Under the pieces are notes generated by a model. That model worked only from the letters and a program-made list of their open reading frames with translations. It was not told the origin of the DNA and searched no databases. From contig WWBZ02000022.1 of NCBI GenBank assembly GCA_011503125.2, positions 4,464,001 to 4,528,000 of the forward strand: 64,000 bases of DNA. The letters are read 5' to 3'. The position numbers and the translations under genes were made by a program. Positions 12,298-24,700 of this stretch are shown piece after piece (positions within the stretch are counted from its first letter, which is position 1; each line of letters opens with the position of its first letter). This DNA is from Botryosphaeria dothidea. Its lineage: Eukaryota > Ascomycota > Dothideomycetes > Botryosphaeriales > Botryosphaeriaceae.

Positions 12298-12449
12298 AAA
12301 TAGACTAGTTACTCGATACTAATCTAGGAACCTTACGACCTTATTAAAGACCTTAAAGCCCTTAATACGTTCTATAAACGTTACCCTTCGAAACCTCGAT
12401 CCTTAGACTAAAGGCTCGTAGGAACTTACCTCTAGGAAGGAGAGCCTAC
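12298..12449 (+). mobile_element. 3' end of a gypsy pol (chromodomain region), truncated copy
   Basis: About 150 bp nearly identical to the pol 3' end that precedes the LTRs at 28873 and 30344. It encodes the tail of the chromodomain (WTSY-type remnant with TAG for Trp) and the C-terminus. Together with the LTR at 12450 it looks like the 3' end of a gypsy copy whose remainder is lost. Confidence 0.7.
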
Positions 12450-12821
12450 TATTATAAACGTAGCTTACTTAGATCTCTTACCTCTCGTTTACCTTCGTTA
12501 ATTTAAAATTTAGATCTAGACTTACCTACTTATAAATTAGGAAGCTAGTATTTTAGTTCGTTCTTTATATATATAAAGCTCGTTCCTCTACTTTATAGTT
12601 AGCTCTTTAGTCTAGTAATAAATATTCCTCGCGTATAACTTAGTACGCCTTAAATTAGACCTTACTTACCTCCCTCGTCCCTCGTCTCTTATTCCTTATC
12701 TTTCGTACCTCGTACCCTCGCCCTTTAAACTATATCCTTATACTTCGGTATTACTTTACCCCTACTATCTTTACCGGCTTCGTTACCTCGTCTCTCCGCC
12801 CCCTAAGGTCCGTTTATTATA
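12450..12821 (+). repeat. Gypsy LTR A
   Basis: 372 bp, starting TATTATAAACG (RIP form of TG...) and ending CCGTTTATTATA (RIP form of ...CA). It holds a TTTATATATATAAAG TATA-like box and tandem CCTCGTC-type heptamers. It serves as the 5' LTR of the element running to 30743. It is preceded by pol 3' sequence, and its left flank CCTAC does not match the right flank GTTCT of the partner LTR, so this is a recombined or tandem junction and not a clean insertion. Confidence 0.75.
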
Positions 12822-15800
12822 TTTTACTAGACTTCTCTCTAGTAGGCCTAAAGCTCTCGCCGAAGCCCTAGACTATAATCCCTAAAATAGTTAATAGAAC
12901 TATACCTTCTAATCCTTAGAATACGCTCTTCTAAGTCCTTAATTAAGTCCCTACTTCTATTAACGCTCGTTCTACCTTCTCTAAAGATATCCTAGTTTCT
13001 CTACGCGTTACTCTTAGCTAGGTATACGCTAGAGAAAGATAATTTTATCTAAGATCCGATATCGATTTACTAGTTATTTCTAAGAATACTACGAACGCTT
13101 AAGTTACTTATATCTTTTACTACTACGGTTTTAGCTAAGATAAAGCCTTCGCCCGACTCTAACTACTAGCCCCGAACCTCCCTACTAATACGCTAGCTAC
13201 TACGTCTACGGTATCTTCTTTAGAAACCTCTATCCCTCGTTCTCGTATCTCTAAGATATCGGATCTAGAACTCTTTAAGAGTAAACGTACTCGATTTAGG
13301 AACTTCGCTACGTAACTTTAGCTTAAATTCGCCTCGGACCTATCTATCTTTATAACGGATACTACTAGAATTACTTACGCTAGTTTATATCTTCGCGATA
13401 CTACGTATACCTAGTTCGCTCTCTACGTCTCTACTTCTACTAGTTAGATTAACTTCGATAACTATAAGTTCTTCTACTAAGCTCTTAAGGCCGTATTTAA
13501 TAATTCTAACTCCTACGTAACGGCTAAACGATTTCTCCTCGTACTTAAGTAAGATAAGTTCTACTCGATTTACTACTTATAGTTTCTCTCGCTTATTATA
13601 ACTCTTAGTTAAAAGGAAAACGTAGTAAAGATTTACTACTTCCGCCTTAGCCTTAAAGAGAATCTTAAGAACCTTCTTATTAGACGTTCTATACTAATAG
13701 AATTCGGAAAATTCGCTAAAACCTATATTATATTAGATAACTAACTCTATACTCGAATAATTAAGAAAAAAACACCCGTAACTCGTATCCCTACCTCGAC
13801 TCCTCTCTTTATACTAGCTACCCCTCGATCCTCGTCTTCCGCGCTAACCTCGATCCCCTAAAGTAAACCTATAGAACTAGATATCTCTACTCGAAAAGCG
13901 TACTAAAGAGCTAATAATCTCTACGCTTACTATAGTAATCCGAACTACTAGGTACGTAAGTACTCTAAGGTAAAGAGTCTAAAGAGTTTAAAGGGTCTAA
14001 ACCTTAATTCGACTATAACTATACTCTCTCCGCCTACCTCGCTACTAGTAATAAGTCTACTCGTCTCCTCTAAAACCTTAACTTCTATAACTTCTTCTAC
14101 GGCTTTAGTCCTCTACGTATTAAAAAACGTAAAAGACTAGATAGTACCCGGCACCTACCTAGCCCCCCGCTACTTTCTACTTTAAATTAATTCTCTATTC
14201 TTACTTCTTTATCTTCGAACCTTAGAATACTCTTATTTTTACCCTCCGAACCTTATATCTCGATACTACGCGCTATTAATCTCGGAAAACGCCTACTTCT
14301 TATTCTTAAATTAGTAGTTAATAATATAATTAAAACCTCGTCTATACTAGACTCTAGTACTTCGTTCTTATTTATAGATAATACTTTTATTAAGAAATAC
14401 TCGCTTCCTACTCGTTAAAAAATATAATCTAAATTTCTCGAGCTAGCTAATAGATCTATAGCTAAATAGATTACTTATAAAGCCGATCTTTAACTCGATA
14501 TTAATTAATACTAAGAACTTCTTACCTTTTAGATAACTAAGCTTAGTTAATATCCTCTTATTCTAGAAAAATCCTAGCTAGAATAATATAATCTATACGT
14601 TCTATAGTTAAAAAATACGATTACCTTCGCCTTTCCTTTTTACTAAGTAAATTACTTATCTACTCGCTAATCTATAACTACGCTTTCCTCCTCGCCTCCT
14701 AATTCGCTTTTAATCTCTTACGCTACTATATTCTACGCCGCCCTTACTCGTTATATCTAACGAGATAAGACTAAAATATACGCCGTATTAATTAAGAAGA
14801 TCTAAGAATACCTTAATAACCTTAAGAAAACGAAATAATAAACCCCGGAATAAGAACTCGAAACCCTCCGCTCACGAATCCCGGCTCGATTTTACTACCT
14901 TCTTTCTTTCTTTATTAAGAAAGAGGCCGATAAGCTTCTTCTATATCGATATATTAATTATAAGATTTCGCTAGAAGAGGGTAAGAAACCCCTATTCGGT
15001 CCTCTCTACTTAATATCCGATTTAGAGCTTAAGGCTCTACGCGAATATTTTAATAAGAATCTTAAGAAAGGTTTTATTCGGCCCTTATCTTTATCCTCTA
15101 CGTTTCCTATTCTCTTTATTAAGAAACTAGGTAGCGGCCTTCGTTTTTATATAGATTATCGCGAACTAAACGGTATTACGAAAAAAAACTATTATCTACT
15201 CCCCTTAATTAACGAGACTCTCCGTTAACTTTAAGGCTCTCGTATTTTTACTCGACTCGACCTTCGCGGTACTTATAATCTTATCTAGATTAAGAAAGGC
15301 TCCGAATATTTAACCGCCTTTAGGACTCGCTATAGCCTATACGAGTACCTTATTATACCCTTTAGCCTTATAAATACGCCTACTATCTACTAATAATTCG
15401 TTAACGATACGCTACGTAAATATCTTAACCGCTAGTGCGTCGTTATTACGACGGACCGACCGTGTTAGGTTTTAGTCGGTGTGTAAGACTATTCGGCTAA
15501 CCTCCCGTCGACTCTTAGTCGATAAAAGGTTTAGTAATAATTAGCCTAGTAGCTAATCGTACTCTAATAACTCTATATATAGGTAGATCCGTAATAGTCG
15601 TCTATCTAGATAATATCCTTATCTACTCGGAAACCGAGAAGAAGTACTACGAATACGTCCGATTAGTCCTCGAAAAGCTTCGTAAAGTAGGCCTATACGT
15701 AAAAGGCGAAAAATACGACTTCTATACGACTTCGACTACGTTTCTTAGCTTCGTTATCTTTCTAGACGGTATCTCTATAGACCCGGCTAAGATAGCCGCC

Positions 15801-16942
15801 GTAAGAGACTAGAAGACTCCTCGCTTAGTTAAAGATCTTTAATTATTCCTTAGCTTTATAAACTTTTACCGAAGATTTATTAAAGAATACTTTTAAAAAG
15901 CTAGAGCTCTCTTTAGGCTCCTAGCTAAGAATATTCGTTTTACTTAGAGAAAAGAATAGAATAAGATATTTACTTATCTTAAAGAAGCCTTCTACTCTTA
16001 TCTAATCCTCCGATACTTCGACCCCTAACTCGAAACTATTCTTAAAACCGACTTATTCGACTTTATTATCTTCGTAATTTTATTCTAATAGGTAACCTAC
16101 GATAATAGTAGAAGAATTCTATATTCTATCGCCTACTACTCTCGGAAAATAACCTCCGTAGAGTAGAACTACGGTATCGGAGATAAGAAACTCTTAGCTA
16201 TTATAGAAGCTCTAAAGGAATATCGTTTCCTCGTTATTAACCTCTCCTCGCTACTTCTCGTTCTTATAAATTACTTAAATTTAACTAGCTTTACCTCTAA
16301 GTAAATCTTAAACCGTTAGTAAGTACGCTAGGTAATTAAACTCTTAGAACTCGACTTTAAGATCGTCTACCGCCTAGGAACTAAGAATTAACGTACGGAT
16401 ATATTAATAAGACGGTTAGGAGACCTTCCTACTTAAGAGGAGCGCCTACCTCCTACTATAATTCTTACCTCTAAAAAATTTAAAATTTCGACCCTTATTT
16501 CTACTCGCTATTTAATCGCTAGGCTAGAACCGTCTCTAGCTAGTAAAATTCGCTTAGTACTTAATAAGGATACTCTTAGATAAGAGATCCTTACCGTACT
16601 TAATATCTACGTACTTTAATATCCTAAGATAGATTTAGGCGTATATTCTAAGAATAACGATAGTCTCTTACTAGTTAATAGACTTATTTATATTCTTAAA
16701 GATCTAAGCCTCCGCTAAAGAATTATTAGCTCTCGATACTCGTATCCGGCTACTAGATACCTAGGCTAAGTAGTAATATTTAAACTCGTTACTTATAATT
16801 TCTAGTAGCTAGGTCTACGCTAGATAGTAGCTCGTTTTATACGAAACTATAAGACCTATTAAAGAATTAAACCCGCTCGATATACTCCCTATAGATATTT
16901 AAAACCCCTTAAAGTACTATAACGCCGCTAGTAATCCGTTTC
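12822..16942 (+). mobile_element. Gypsy element 2, gag and 5' part of pol (RIP-inactivated)
   Basis: Internal region after LTR A: gag-like (about 13000-14150) with a Zn-knuckle-like stretch, then a protease-like region, RT (about 14950-15650, YLDNIL where active copies have YLDDIL), RNase H (about 16020-16300) and the start of the integrase (HSYPATRY-type HHCC region near 16735). Coding capacity is destroyed by TAG stops and absence of ATG. It contains the solo LTR at 15444-15596. It is interrupted at 16938-16942 by element 3 and resumes at 29252. Confidence 0.75.
15444..15596. repeat. Solo LTR (third family), 153 bp, with 5 bp TSD GTCGT
   Basis: Begins TATTACG and ends CGTAATA, a perfect 7 bp terminal inverted repeat (RIP form of TGTTACG...CGTAACA). 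It is flanked by GTCGT at 15439-15443 and 15597-15601. The parallel gypsy copy lacks it (uninterrupted at about 19921-19930), which proves it is an insertion. It contains a CTATATATAGG box. Confidence 0.8.
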
Positions 16943-17316
16943 TATTATAAACGTGGCTTACTTAGATCCCTTACCTCTCGTTTACCTTCGTTAATTTAAA
17001 ATTTAGATCTAGACTTACCTACTTATAAATTAGGAAGCTAGTATTTTAGTTCGTTCTTTATATATATAAAGCTCGTTCCTCTACTTTATAGTTAGCTCTT
17101 TAGTCTAGTAATAAGTATTCCTCGCGTATAACTTAGTACGCCTTAAATTAGACTTTACTTACCTCCCTCGTCCCTCGTCCCTCGCCCCTCGTCTCTCGTA
17201 TCTCGTACCCTCGCCCTTTAAACTACACCCTTATATTTCGGTATTATTTTACCCCTACTACCTTTACCGGCTTCGTTACCTCGTCTCTCCGCCCCCCCTA
17301 AGGTCCGTTTATTATA
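16943..17316 (+). repeat. Gypsy LTR B (5' LTR of element 3)
   Basis: 374 bp, the same family as LTR A. It is preceded by GTTTC (16938-16942), which recurs at 29247-29251 after LTR E, giving a clean 5 bp TSD for element 3. Confidence 0.85.
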
Positions 17317-20300
17317 TTTTACTAGACTCTTATCTAGTAGGCCTAAAGCTCTCGCCGAAGCCCTAGACTATAGCCTTCGAAATAGGAAACGACCCGCCTC
17401 CCGATCCTTAGGAGACGCTTTTCTAAATCCTCGATTAAGTCCCTATCCCTATTAATACTCGTCCTACCTTTCCTAAAGATATTCTAGTTTCTCTACGCGT
17501 TACTCTTAGCTAGGTATACGCTAGAGGAAGATAATCTTGCCTAAGATCCGATATCGATTTACTAGTTATTCCTAAGAATACTACGAACGCCTAAGTTGCT
17601 TATATCTTTTACTACTACGGTTTTAGCTAAGATAAAGCCTTCGCCCGACTCTAACTACTAGCCCCGAACCTCCCTACTAATACGCCGGCTACTACGTCTA
17701 CGGTATCTTCTTTAGAAACCTCTCGTCCCTATATCTCTAAGGTATCGGATCTAGAACCCTTTAAAGAAGAACGTACTCGGTTTTAGAACTTCGCTACGTA
17801 ACTTTAACTTAAATTTACCTCGGATCTATCTACTTTTATAACGGATATAGCTAAGATTACCTACGCTAGGTTATATCTTCGCGATGCGGCTTACACTTAG
17901 TTTGCCCCTTACGTCTCTACTTCGAACGGTTCCGTAGACTTCGATAATTATAAGGCCTTCTACTAAGCTCTTAAGGCCGTATTTAATAATCCTAATACTT
18001 ACGTAACGGCTAAACGATTCCTCCTCGCACTTAAATAAGATAAGTCCTACTTAGCTTACTACTTACGGTTTCTCTCGCTTATTACGACTCTTAGTTAGAA
18101 GAAAAACGTAGTAAAGATTTACTACTTCCGCCTTAGCCTTAAGAAGAATCTTAAGGATCTTCTTATTAGACGTTCTATACTACTAAAATTCGAAAAGTTC
18201 GCTAAAACCTATATTACGCTAGATAACTAACTCTATACTCGAATAATTAAGAAAAAGACACCCGTAACTCGTACCCTTATCTCGACTCCTCTCTTTATAC
18301 TAGCTACCCCTCGATCCTCGTCTCCCGCGCTAACCTCGATCCCCTAAAGTAAACCTATAGAACTAGATACCTCTACTCGAAAAGCGTACCGAAGAGCTAA
18401 TAATCTCTGCGCTTACTATAGTAATTCGAACTACTAGGTACGTAAGTGCCCTAAGGTAAAGAGTCTAAAGGGTTTAAAGGATCTAAACCTTAATTCGACT
18501 ATAACTATACCCTCTCCGCCCACCTCGCTACTAGTAATAAATCTACTCGTCTCTAAAACCTCGACTCCTATAACTCCTTCTACGGCTTTAGTCCTCTACG
18601 TATTAAAAAACGTAGAAGGCTAGGTAGCCCCCGGCACCTACCTAGCCCTTATCCGATCTCTACTTCGAATTAGTTTTCTATTCTTGCTTTCCTCGCGTCT
18701 TTAAATCTTAGAATACTCTCGTTTTTATCTTTAAAACCCCGTATCCTATAGCCCCGTGCTATAGATCTTAGAAAACGTCCGCTCCTTATCCTTAAATTAG
18801 TAGTTAATAATAAAATCGAAACTTCGGCTATGTTAGACTCTAGTGCCTCGTCTCTTTTTATAGATAATGCCTTTATTATATCCTATTCGATCCCTACACG
18901 CTAAAAACCCTAAGCTAAATCCCTCGAACTCGCGGACGGATCTATCGCCGGATAGATTACCTACGAGGCCGATCTTTAACTTAATATTAATTAGTATTAA
19001 GAACTCGTTACCTTCTAAGTAACTAAGCTCGGTTAATATCTAATTATCCTAGGAAAACCCTAGCTAGAACGATATAATCTACACGTCCTATAGTTAAAAA
19101 ATACGATTATCTTCGCCTCTTCTTTTTACTAAGTAAATTGCTTACCTACTCGCTAACCTATAACTACGCTTTCTCCCTCGCCTCCTAATTCGCCTTTAAT
19201 CTCTTACGCTACTATATTCTACGCCGCTCTTACTCGTTACGTCCAACGAGATAAGACTAGAATATACGCCGTATTAATTAAGGAGATCTAAGAATACCTT
19301 AATAACCTTAAGAAAACGGAATAATAAACCTCGGAATAAGAACTCGAAACCCTCCGCTCACGAATCCCCGCTCGATTCTACTATCTTCTTTTCTTCTTTA
19401 CGAAGAAAGAGGCCGATAGGCTTCCTCTATATCGCTATATTAATTATAAGATTTTATTAGAAGAGGGCAAGAAACTCCTATTCGGTCCTCTCTACTTAAT
19501 ATCCGATTTAGAGCTTAAGGCTCTACGTAAATACCTTAATAAAAACCTTAAGAAAGATTTTATTCGGCCCTTATCCTTATTCTCTACGTCCCCTATTCTC
19601 TTTATTAAGAAGCTAGATAGCGGCCTTCGTTTTTACGTAGATTATCGCGAACTAAATAGTATTACGAAAAAGAACCGTTATCTACTCTCCTTAGTTAACG
19701 AGACTCTCCGTTAACTTTAGGGCTCTTATATTTTTACTCGACTCGACCTTCGCGGTACTTATAACCTTATCCGGATTAAGGAAGGCTCCGAATACTTAAC
19801 CGCCTTTAGGACTCGCTATAGCCTATACGAATATCTTATTATACCCTTTAGCCTTACGAATACGCCTACTACCTACTAATAATTCGTTAACGATACGCTA
19901 CGTAAATATCTTAACCGCTAGTACGTCGTCTATCTAGATAATATCCTTATCTACTTAGAAACCGAGGAGAAGTACTACGAATACGTCTAATTAGTCCTCG
20001 AAAAGCTTCGTAAAGTAGGCCTATACGTTAAAGGCGAAAAATATAACTTCTATACGACTTCGACTACGTTTCTTAGCTTCGTTATCTCTCTAGACGGTAT
20101 CTCTATAGACCCGGCTAAGGTAGCCGCCGTAAGAGACTAGGAGATTCCCCGCTTAGTTAAAGATCTTTAATCGTTTCTTAGCTTTATAAACTTTTACCGA
20201 CGATTTATTAAAGAATACTCTCGAAAAGCTAGAGCTCTCTTTAGGCTCCTAGCTAAGAATATTCGTTTTACTTAGGGAAAAGAGTAGAATAAGGCATTTA

Positions 20301-20502
20301 CTTATCTTAAGGAAGCCTTCTACTCTTATCTAATCCTCTAATACTTCGACTCCTAACTCGAAACTATTCTTAAAACCGACTTATTCGACTTTATTATCTC
20401 CGTAATTTTATTCTAATAGGTAACCTACGATAATAGTAGAAGAATTCTATATCCTATCGCCTACTACTCTCGGAAAATAACCCCCGTAGAGTAGAACTAT
20501 AG

Positions 20503-20992
20503 ATAGATAGATAAATTTATTTCTTCCCGATATAGCTCCCTTACGGGTCTATACGGGGCTAGCTATCTATTATTATTTTATACGAGAGGAAAAACCTTTT
20601 CGCCTAGTAAAACCCCTCCTCTCTCTCTAGGTATACTATCCTATATTAGTTCTATTTTTCCTTCTTACTAGTAGCGGCTACTATAATAGCTCTATATTTA
20701 CCTACTAGACCTATTCCTTTAGTCCTTATTCTCGTAATTATCCGGGTCTTAATAGTCCTAGTAGTCCTAGTAGTTCTCCTAGTTCCTCTTCCTAGTTACC
20801 CTCCTAGATTAGTTCTCTTACTAAACTAAATTACTTAAGTAGCCCTAGGCGTAAGAACTAGTCTATCGCTACTTTAATCTTCTTCTTTATTAAGAGGAGG
20901 GAATAGTAGTTCGTAGTTCCTACCTTTTAGAGTATCTATACCCTACTCTATTAGAAGTCGGGGTAGAAGAGGAGAATATACTTTAGGGTTTA
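20503..20992 (-). mobile_element. 5'-truncated LINE copy, about 490 bp
   Basis: The reverse complement matches only the 3' end of the LINE family, including the TATC tail. It is flanked by AGAGTAGAACTATAG at 20488-20502 and 20993-21007; the tail and TSD overlap by a few bases. 5' truncation with a 13-15 bp TSD is the hallmark of target-primed reverse transcription. It sits in the RNase H region of gypsy element 3. Confidence 0.85.
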
Positions 20993-21356
20993 AGAGTAGA
21001 ACTATAGTATTAAAGATAAAGAACTCTTAGCTATTATAGAAGCCCTAAAGAAATACCGTTCTCTCGTTATTAATCTCTCCTCGCCACTCCTCGTTCTTAT
21101 AAATTACTTAAATTTAACTAGCTTTACCTCTAAGTAAATCTTAAACCGTCGGTAAGTACGCTAGGTAATTAAACTCTTAGAACTCGACTTTAAGATCGTC
21201 TACCGCCTAGGAACTAAGAATTAACGCGCGGATACGTTAATAAGACGGTTAGGAGACCTCCCTACTCGAGAGGGGCGCCTACCCCCTACTACGATTCTTA
21301 CCTCTAAAAAATTCGAAATTTCGACCCTTATTTCTACTCGATATTTAATCGCTAGG

Positions 21357-21745
21357 TATAATAAACGGACCTTAGAGGGGGGGGGCGGAGAGACGAGGTA
21401 ACGAAGCCGGTAAAGGTAGTAGGGGTAAAATAATACCGAAGTATAAGGGTGTAGTTTAAAGGGCGAGGGTACGAGGTACGAGAGACGAGGGGCGAGGAAC
21501 GAGGGGCGAGGGACGAGGGACGAGGAAGGTAAGTAAGGTCTAATTTAAGGCGTACTAAGTTGTACGCGAGGAATACTTATTACTAGACTAAAGAACTAAC
21601 TATAAAGTAGAGGGGCGAGCTTTATATATATAAAGAACGAACTAAAATACTAGCTTCCTAATTTATAAGTAGATAAGTCTAGATCTAGATTTTAAATTAA
21701 CGAAGGTAAATAAGTAAGGGGTCTATATAAGCTACGTTTATAATA
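21357..21745 (-). repeat. Gypsy LTR C (3' LTR of element 4)
   Basis: 389 bp on the minus strand. It differs from LTR D at roughly ten sites, all transitions as far as I could compare. A G9 run and tandem heptamers ending CGAGG lie in the middle. CTAGG precedes it at 21352-21356. Confidence 0.85.
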
Positions 21746-24700
21746 GTAGGCTCTCCTTCCTAGAGGTAAGTTCCTACGAGTCTTTAGCCTAAGGGTCGAG
21801 GTTTTAAAGGGTAACGTTTATAGAACGTATTAAGGGCCTTAAGGTCTTTAACAAGGTCGTAAGATTCCCAGGTTAGTATCGAGTAACCAGTCTATTTTAC
21901 GAGGTATTTCGGTTGTCTCCGGGTTGCTTTAACGTCTAGAATCTCTTCTACCCGGTACTCTTCTTCGCCGTTAACGATAACGGGCGGGGGCGGAGGTTAG
22001 ACTTAATTAGGCAAGGGGTTAGAGGCCGCGGGTTCGAGTAAAGAGACGTGGAATACGGGATAAACTTTTATTGTCCTTAGTAGTTCTAGGCGATAGGCAT
22101 AAGTTAAGATCTTTCCTAGTATAGGAAAGGGGCTAAGGCGTTTAAAGTCGAGTTTATCCGAAGGTCTTGTTGTCGAGATATACCGTCTTAGGAGCTAAAC
22201 GAGGTTACTAGGCTTAAAGACGGGTGGCGAGATACGGTCTTTATTAGCTTATTCTACGTAGGCATCTTATGCGAATCGAATTTCTTAGCGAAGGTGGTTT
22301 TCGAGGTTTTCGAGGTTCTCTTAGAAGAGACGTAGGGGTTCGAGTAGAGCTAAGATCGGGTCTTTCCGTAGAATCTTATAACGAGGGTAGAAGCCGTAGT
22401 TTATAAAGAAGGGGGTAACCTTAGTCGTAGTTAAGATTATATTATTATAAGCGAATTTAGTAAGGGAGAGAAAGTCGTTCTAATCGTCTTGTTAGTACGA
22501 AACGTAGGCACGAAGATATTACTCGAGAATAGCGTTAATGCGCTCTATCTAGCCGTCGGTTTGCGGGTAGAAAGCCGTACTAAAGTTGGTCTTAATAGAT
22601 AGGGATCTACTAAGAGCTCTAGTAAATTTAGAGGTAAAAATCGAGCCGCGGTTAGATACGAAGTCGTCGGGTAAGCTATATAGTCGAAAAACGTAGTCTC
22701 GATAAAGCTTAGCAAGCTCTATCGAATCGAGGGTTGTTTAGCAAGGAATAAAATAAGCTATTTTAGTTAGTCGATCTACGACTACTAATATAGTATCGAA
22801 CGAGTTAGACGTTAGAAGTCCCGTAATTAAATCGAGAGAAACGGATTGCTAGCGGCGTTGTAGCACTTTAAGGGGTTTTAAATATCTATAGGGGGCATAT
22901 CGAGCGGGTTTAATTCTTTGGCAGGTCTTATAGTTTCGTATAAAACGAGCTACTATCTGGCGTAGACCTAGCCACTAGAAATTACGAGTAACGAGTTTAA
23001 ATATTACTGCTTAGCCTGGGTGTCTAGTAGCCGGGTGCGAGTGTCGAGAGCTAATAATCCTTTGGCGGAGGCTTAGATCTTTAGGAATATAGATAAGTCT
23101 ATTAACTAGTAAGAGACTATCGTTATCCTTAGAATATACGCCTAAATCTACCTTAGGATATCGAAGTGCGTAGGTATCGAGTGCGGTAAGGATCTCTTGT
23201 CCAAGAGTATCCTTATCGAGTACTAAGCGAATTTTACTAGCTAGAGACGGTTCTAGCCTAGCGATTAAATAGCGAGTAGAAATAAGGGTCGAAATTTCGA
23301 ATTTTTTAGAGGTAAGGATCGTAGTAGGGGGTAGGCGCCCCTCTCGAGCAGGGAGGTCTCCTAACCGTCTTATTAACGCATCCGCGCGTTAATTCTTAGT
23401 TCCTGGGCGGTAGACGATCTTAAAGTCGAGTTCTAAGAGTTTAATTGCCTAGCGTGCTTGCCGACGGTTTAAGATTTACTTAGAGGCAAAGCTAGTTAAA
23501 TTCGAGTAATCTATAAGAACGAGGAGTGGCGAGGAGAGGTTAATAACGAGGAAACGGTATTCCTTTAGGGCTTCCACGATAGCTAAGAGTTCCTTATCCT
23601 CGATACCGTAGTTCTGCTCTACGGAGGTTATTTTCTAAGAGTAGTAGGCGATGGGATGTAGGATTCTTCTGCTATTATCGTAGGTTACCTATTAGGATAA
23701 AATTGCGGAGATAATAAAGTCGGATGAGTCGGTTTTAAGGATAGTTTCGAGTTAGGGGTCGAAGTGTCGGAGAATTAGGTAAGAGTAGAAGGCTTCCTTA
23801 AGATAAGTAAATGCCTTATCCTATTCTTTTTCCTAAGTAAAACGAATATTCTTAGCTAGGAGCCTAAAGAGAGCTCTAGCTTTTCGAGAGTATCCTTTAA
23901 TAAATCTTCGGTAAAAGTTTGTAAAGCTAAGGAACGATTAAAGATCTTTAACTGAGCGAGGAGCCTTCTAGTCTCTTACGGCGGCTACCTTAGCCGGGTC
24001 TATAGAGATACCGTCTAGGGAGATAACGAAGCCAAGGAACGTGGTCGAAGTCGTATAGAAGTCGCATTTTTCGCCTTTTACGTACAGGCCTACTTCACGA
24101 AGTTTTTCGAGAACTAATTAGACGTATTCGTAGTGCTCCTCTTCTATTTCCGAGTAGATAAGGATATTATCTAAGTAGACGACGTACTAGCGGTCGAGAT
24201 ATTTACGTAGTATATCGTTAACGAATTATTAGCAGGTAGTAGGCGTATTCGTAAGGCTAAAGGGTATAATAAGGTACTCGTATAGGCTATAGCGAGTCCT
24301 AAAGGCGGTTAAATATTCGGAGCCTTCCTTAATCCGGATAAGGTTATAAGCACCGCGAAGGTCGAGTCGAGTAAAAATACGAGAGCCTTAAAGTTAACGG
24401 AGAGTCTCGTTAATTAAGGGGAGTAGATAACGGTTCTTTTTCGTAATACCGTTTAGTTCGCGATAATCCACATAAAAACGAAGGCCGCTACCTAGTTTCT
24501 TAATAAAGAGAATAGGGGACGTAGAGGATAAGGATGAGGGCCGAATAAAACCTTTCTTAAGGTTCTTATCAAGATATTCGCGTAGAGCCTTAAGCTCTAA
24601 ATCGGACATTAAGTAGAGAGGACCGAATGGGGGTTTCTTGCCCTCTTCTAGCGAAATTTTATAATTAATATATCGATATGGGGGAAGCTTATCGGCCTCT

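Noticed and set aside
12780..21500. Repeated heptamer blocks that could be read as a CRISPR or satellite array
   Set aside because: They are inside LTRs, directly adjacent without spacers, and the organism is a fungus.
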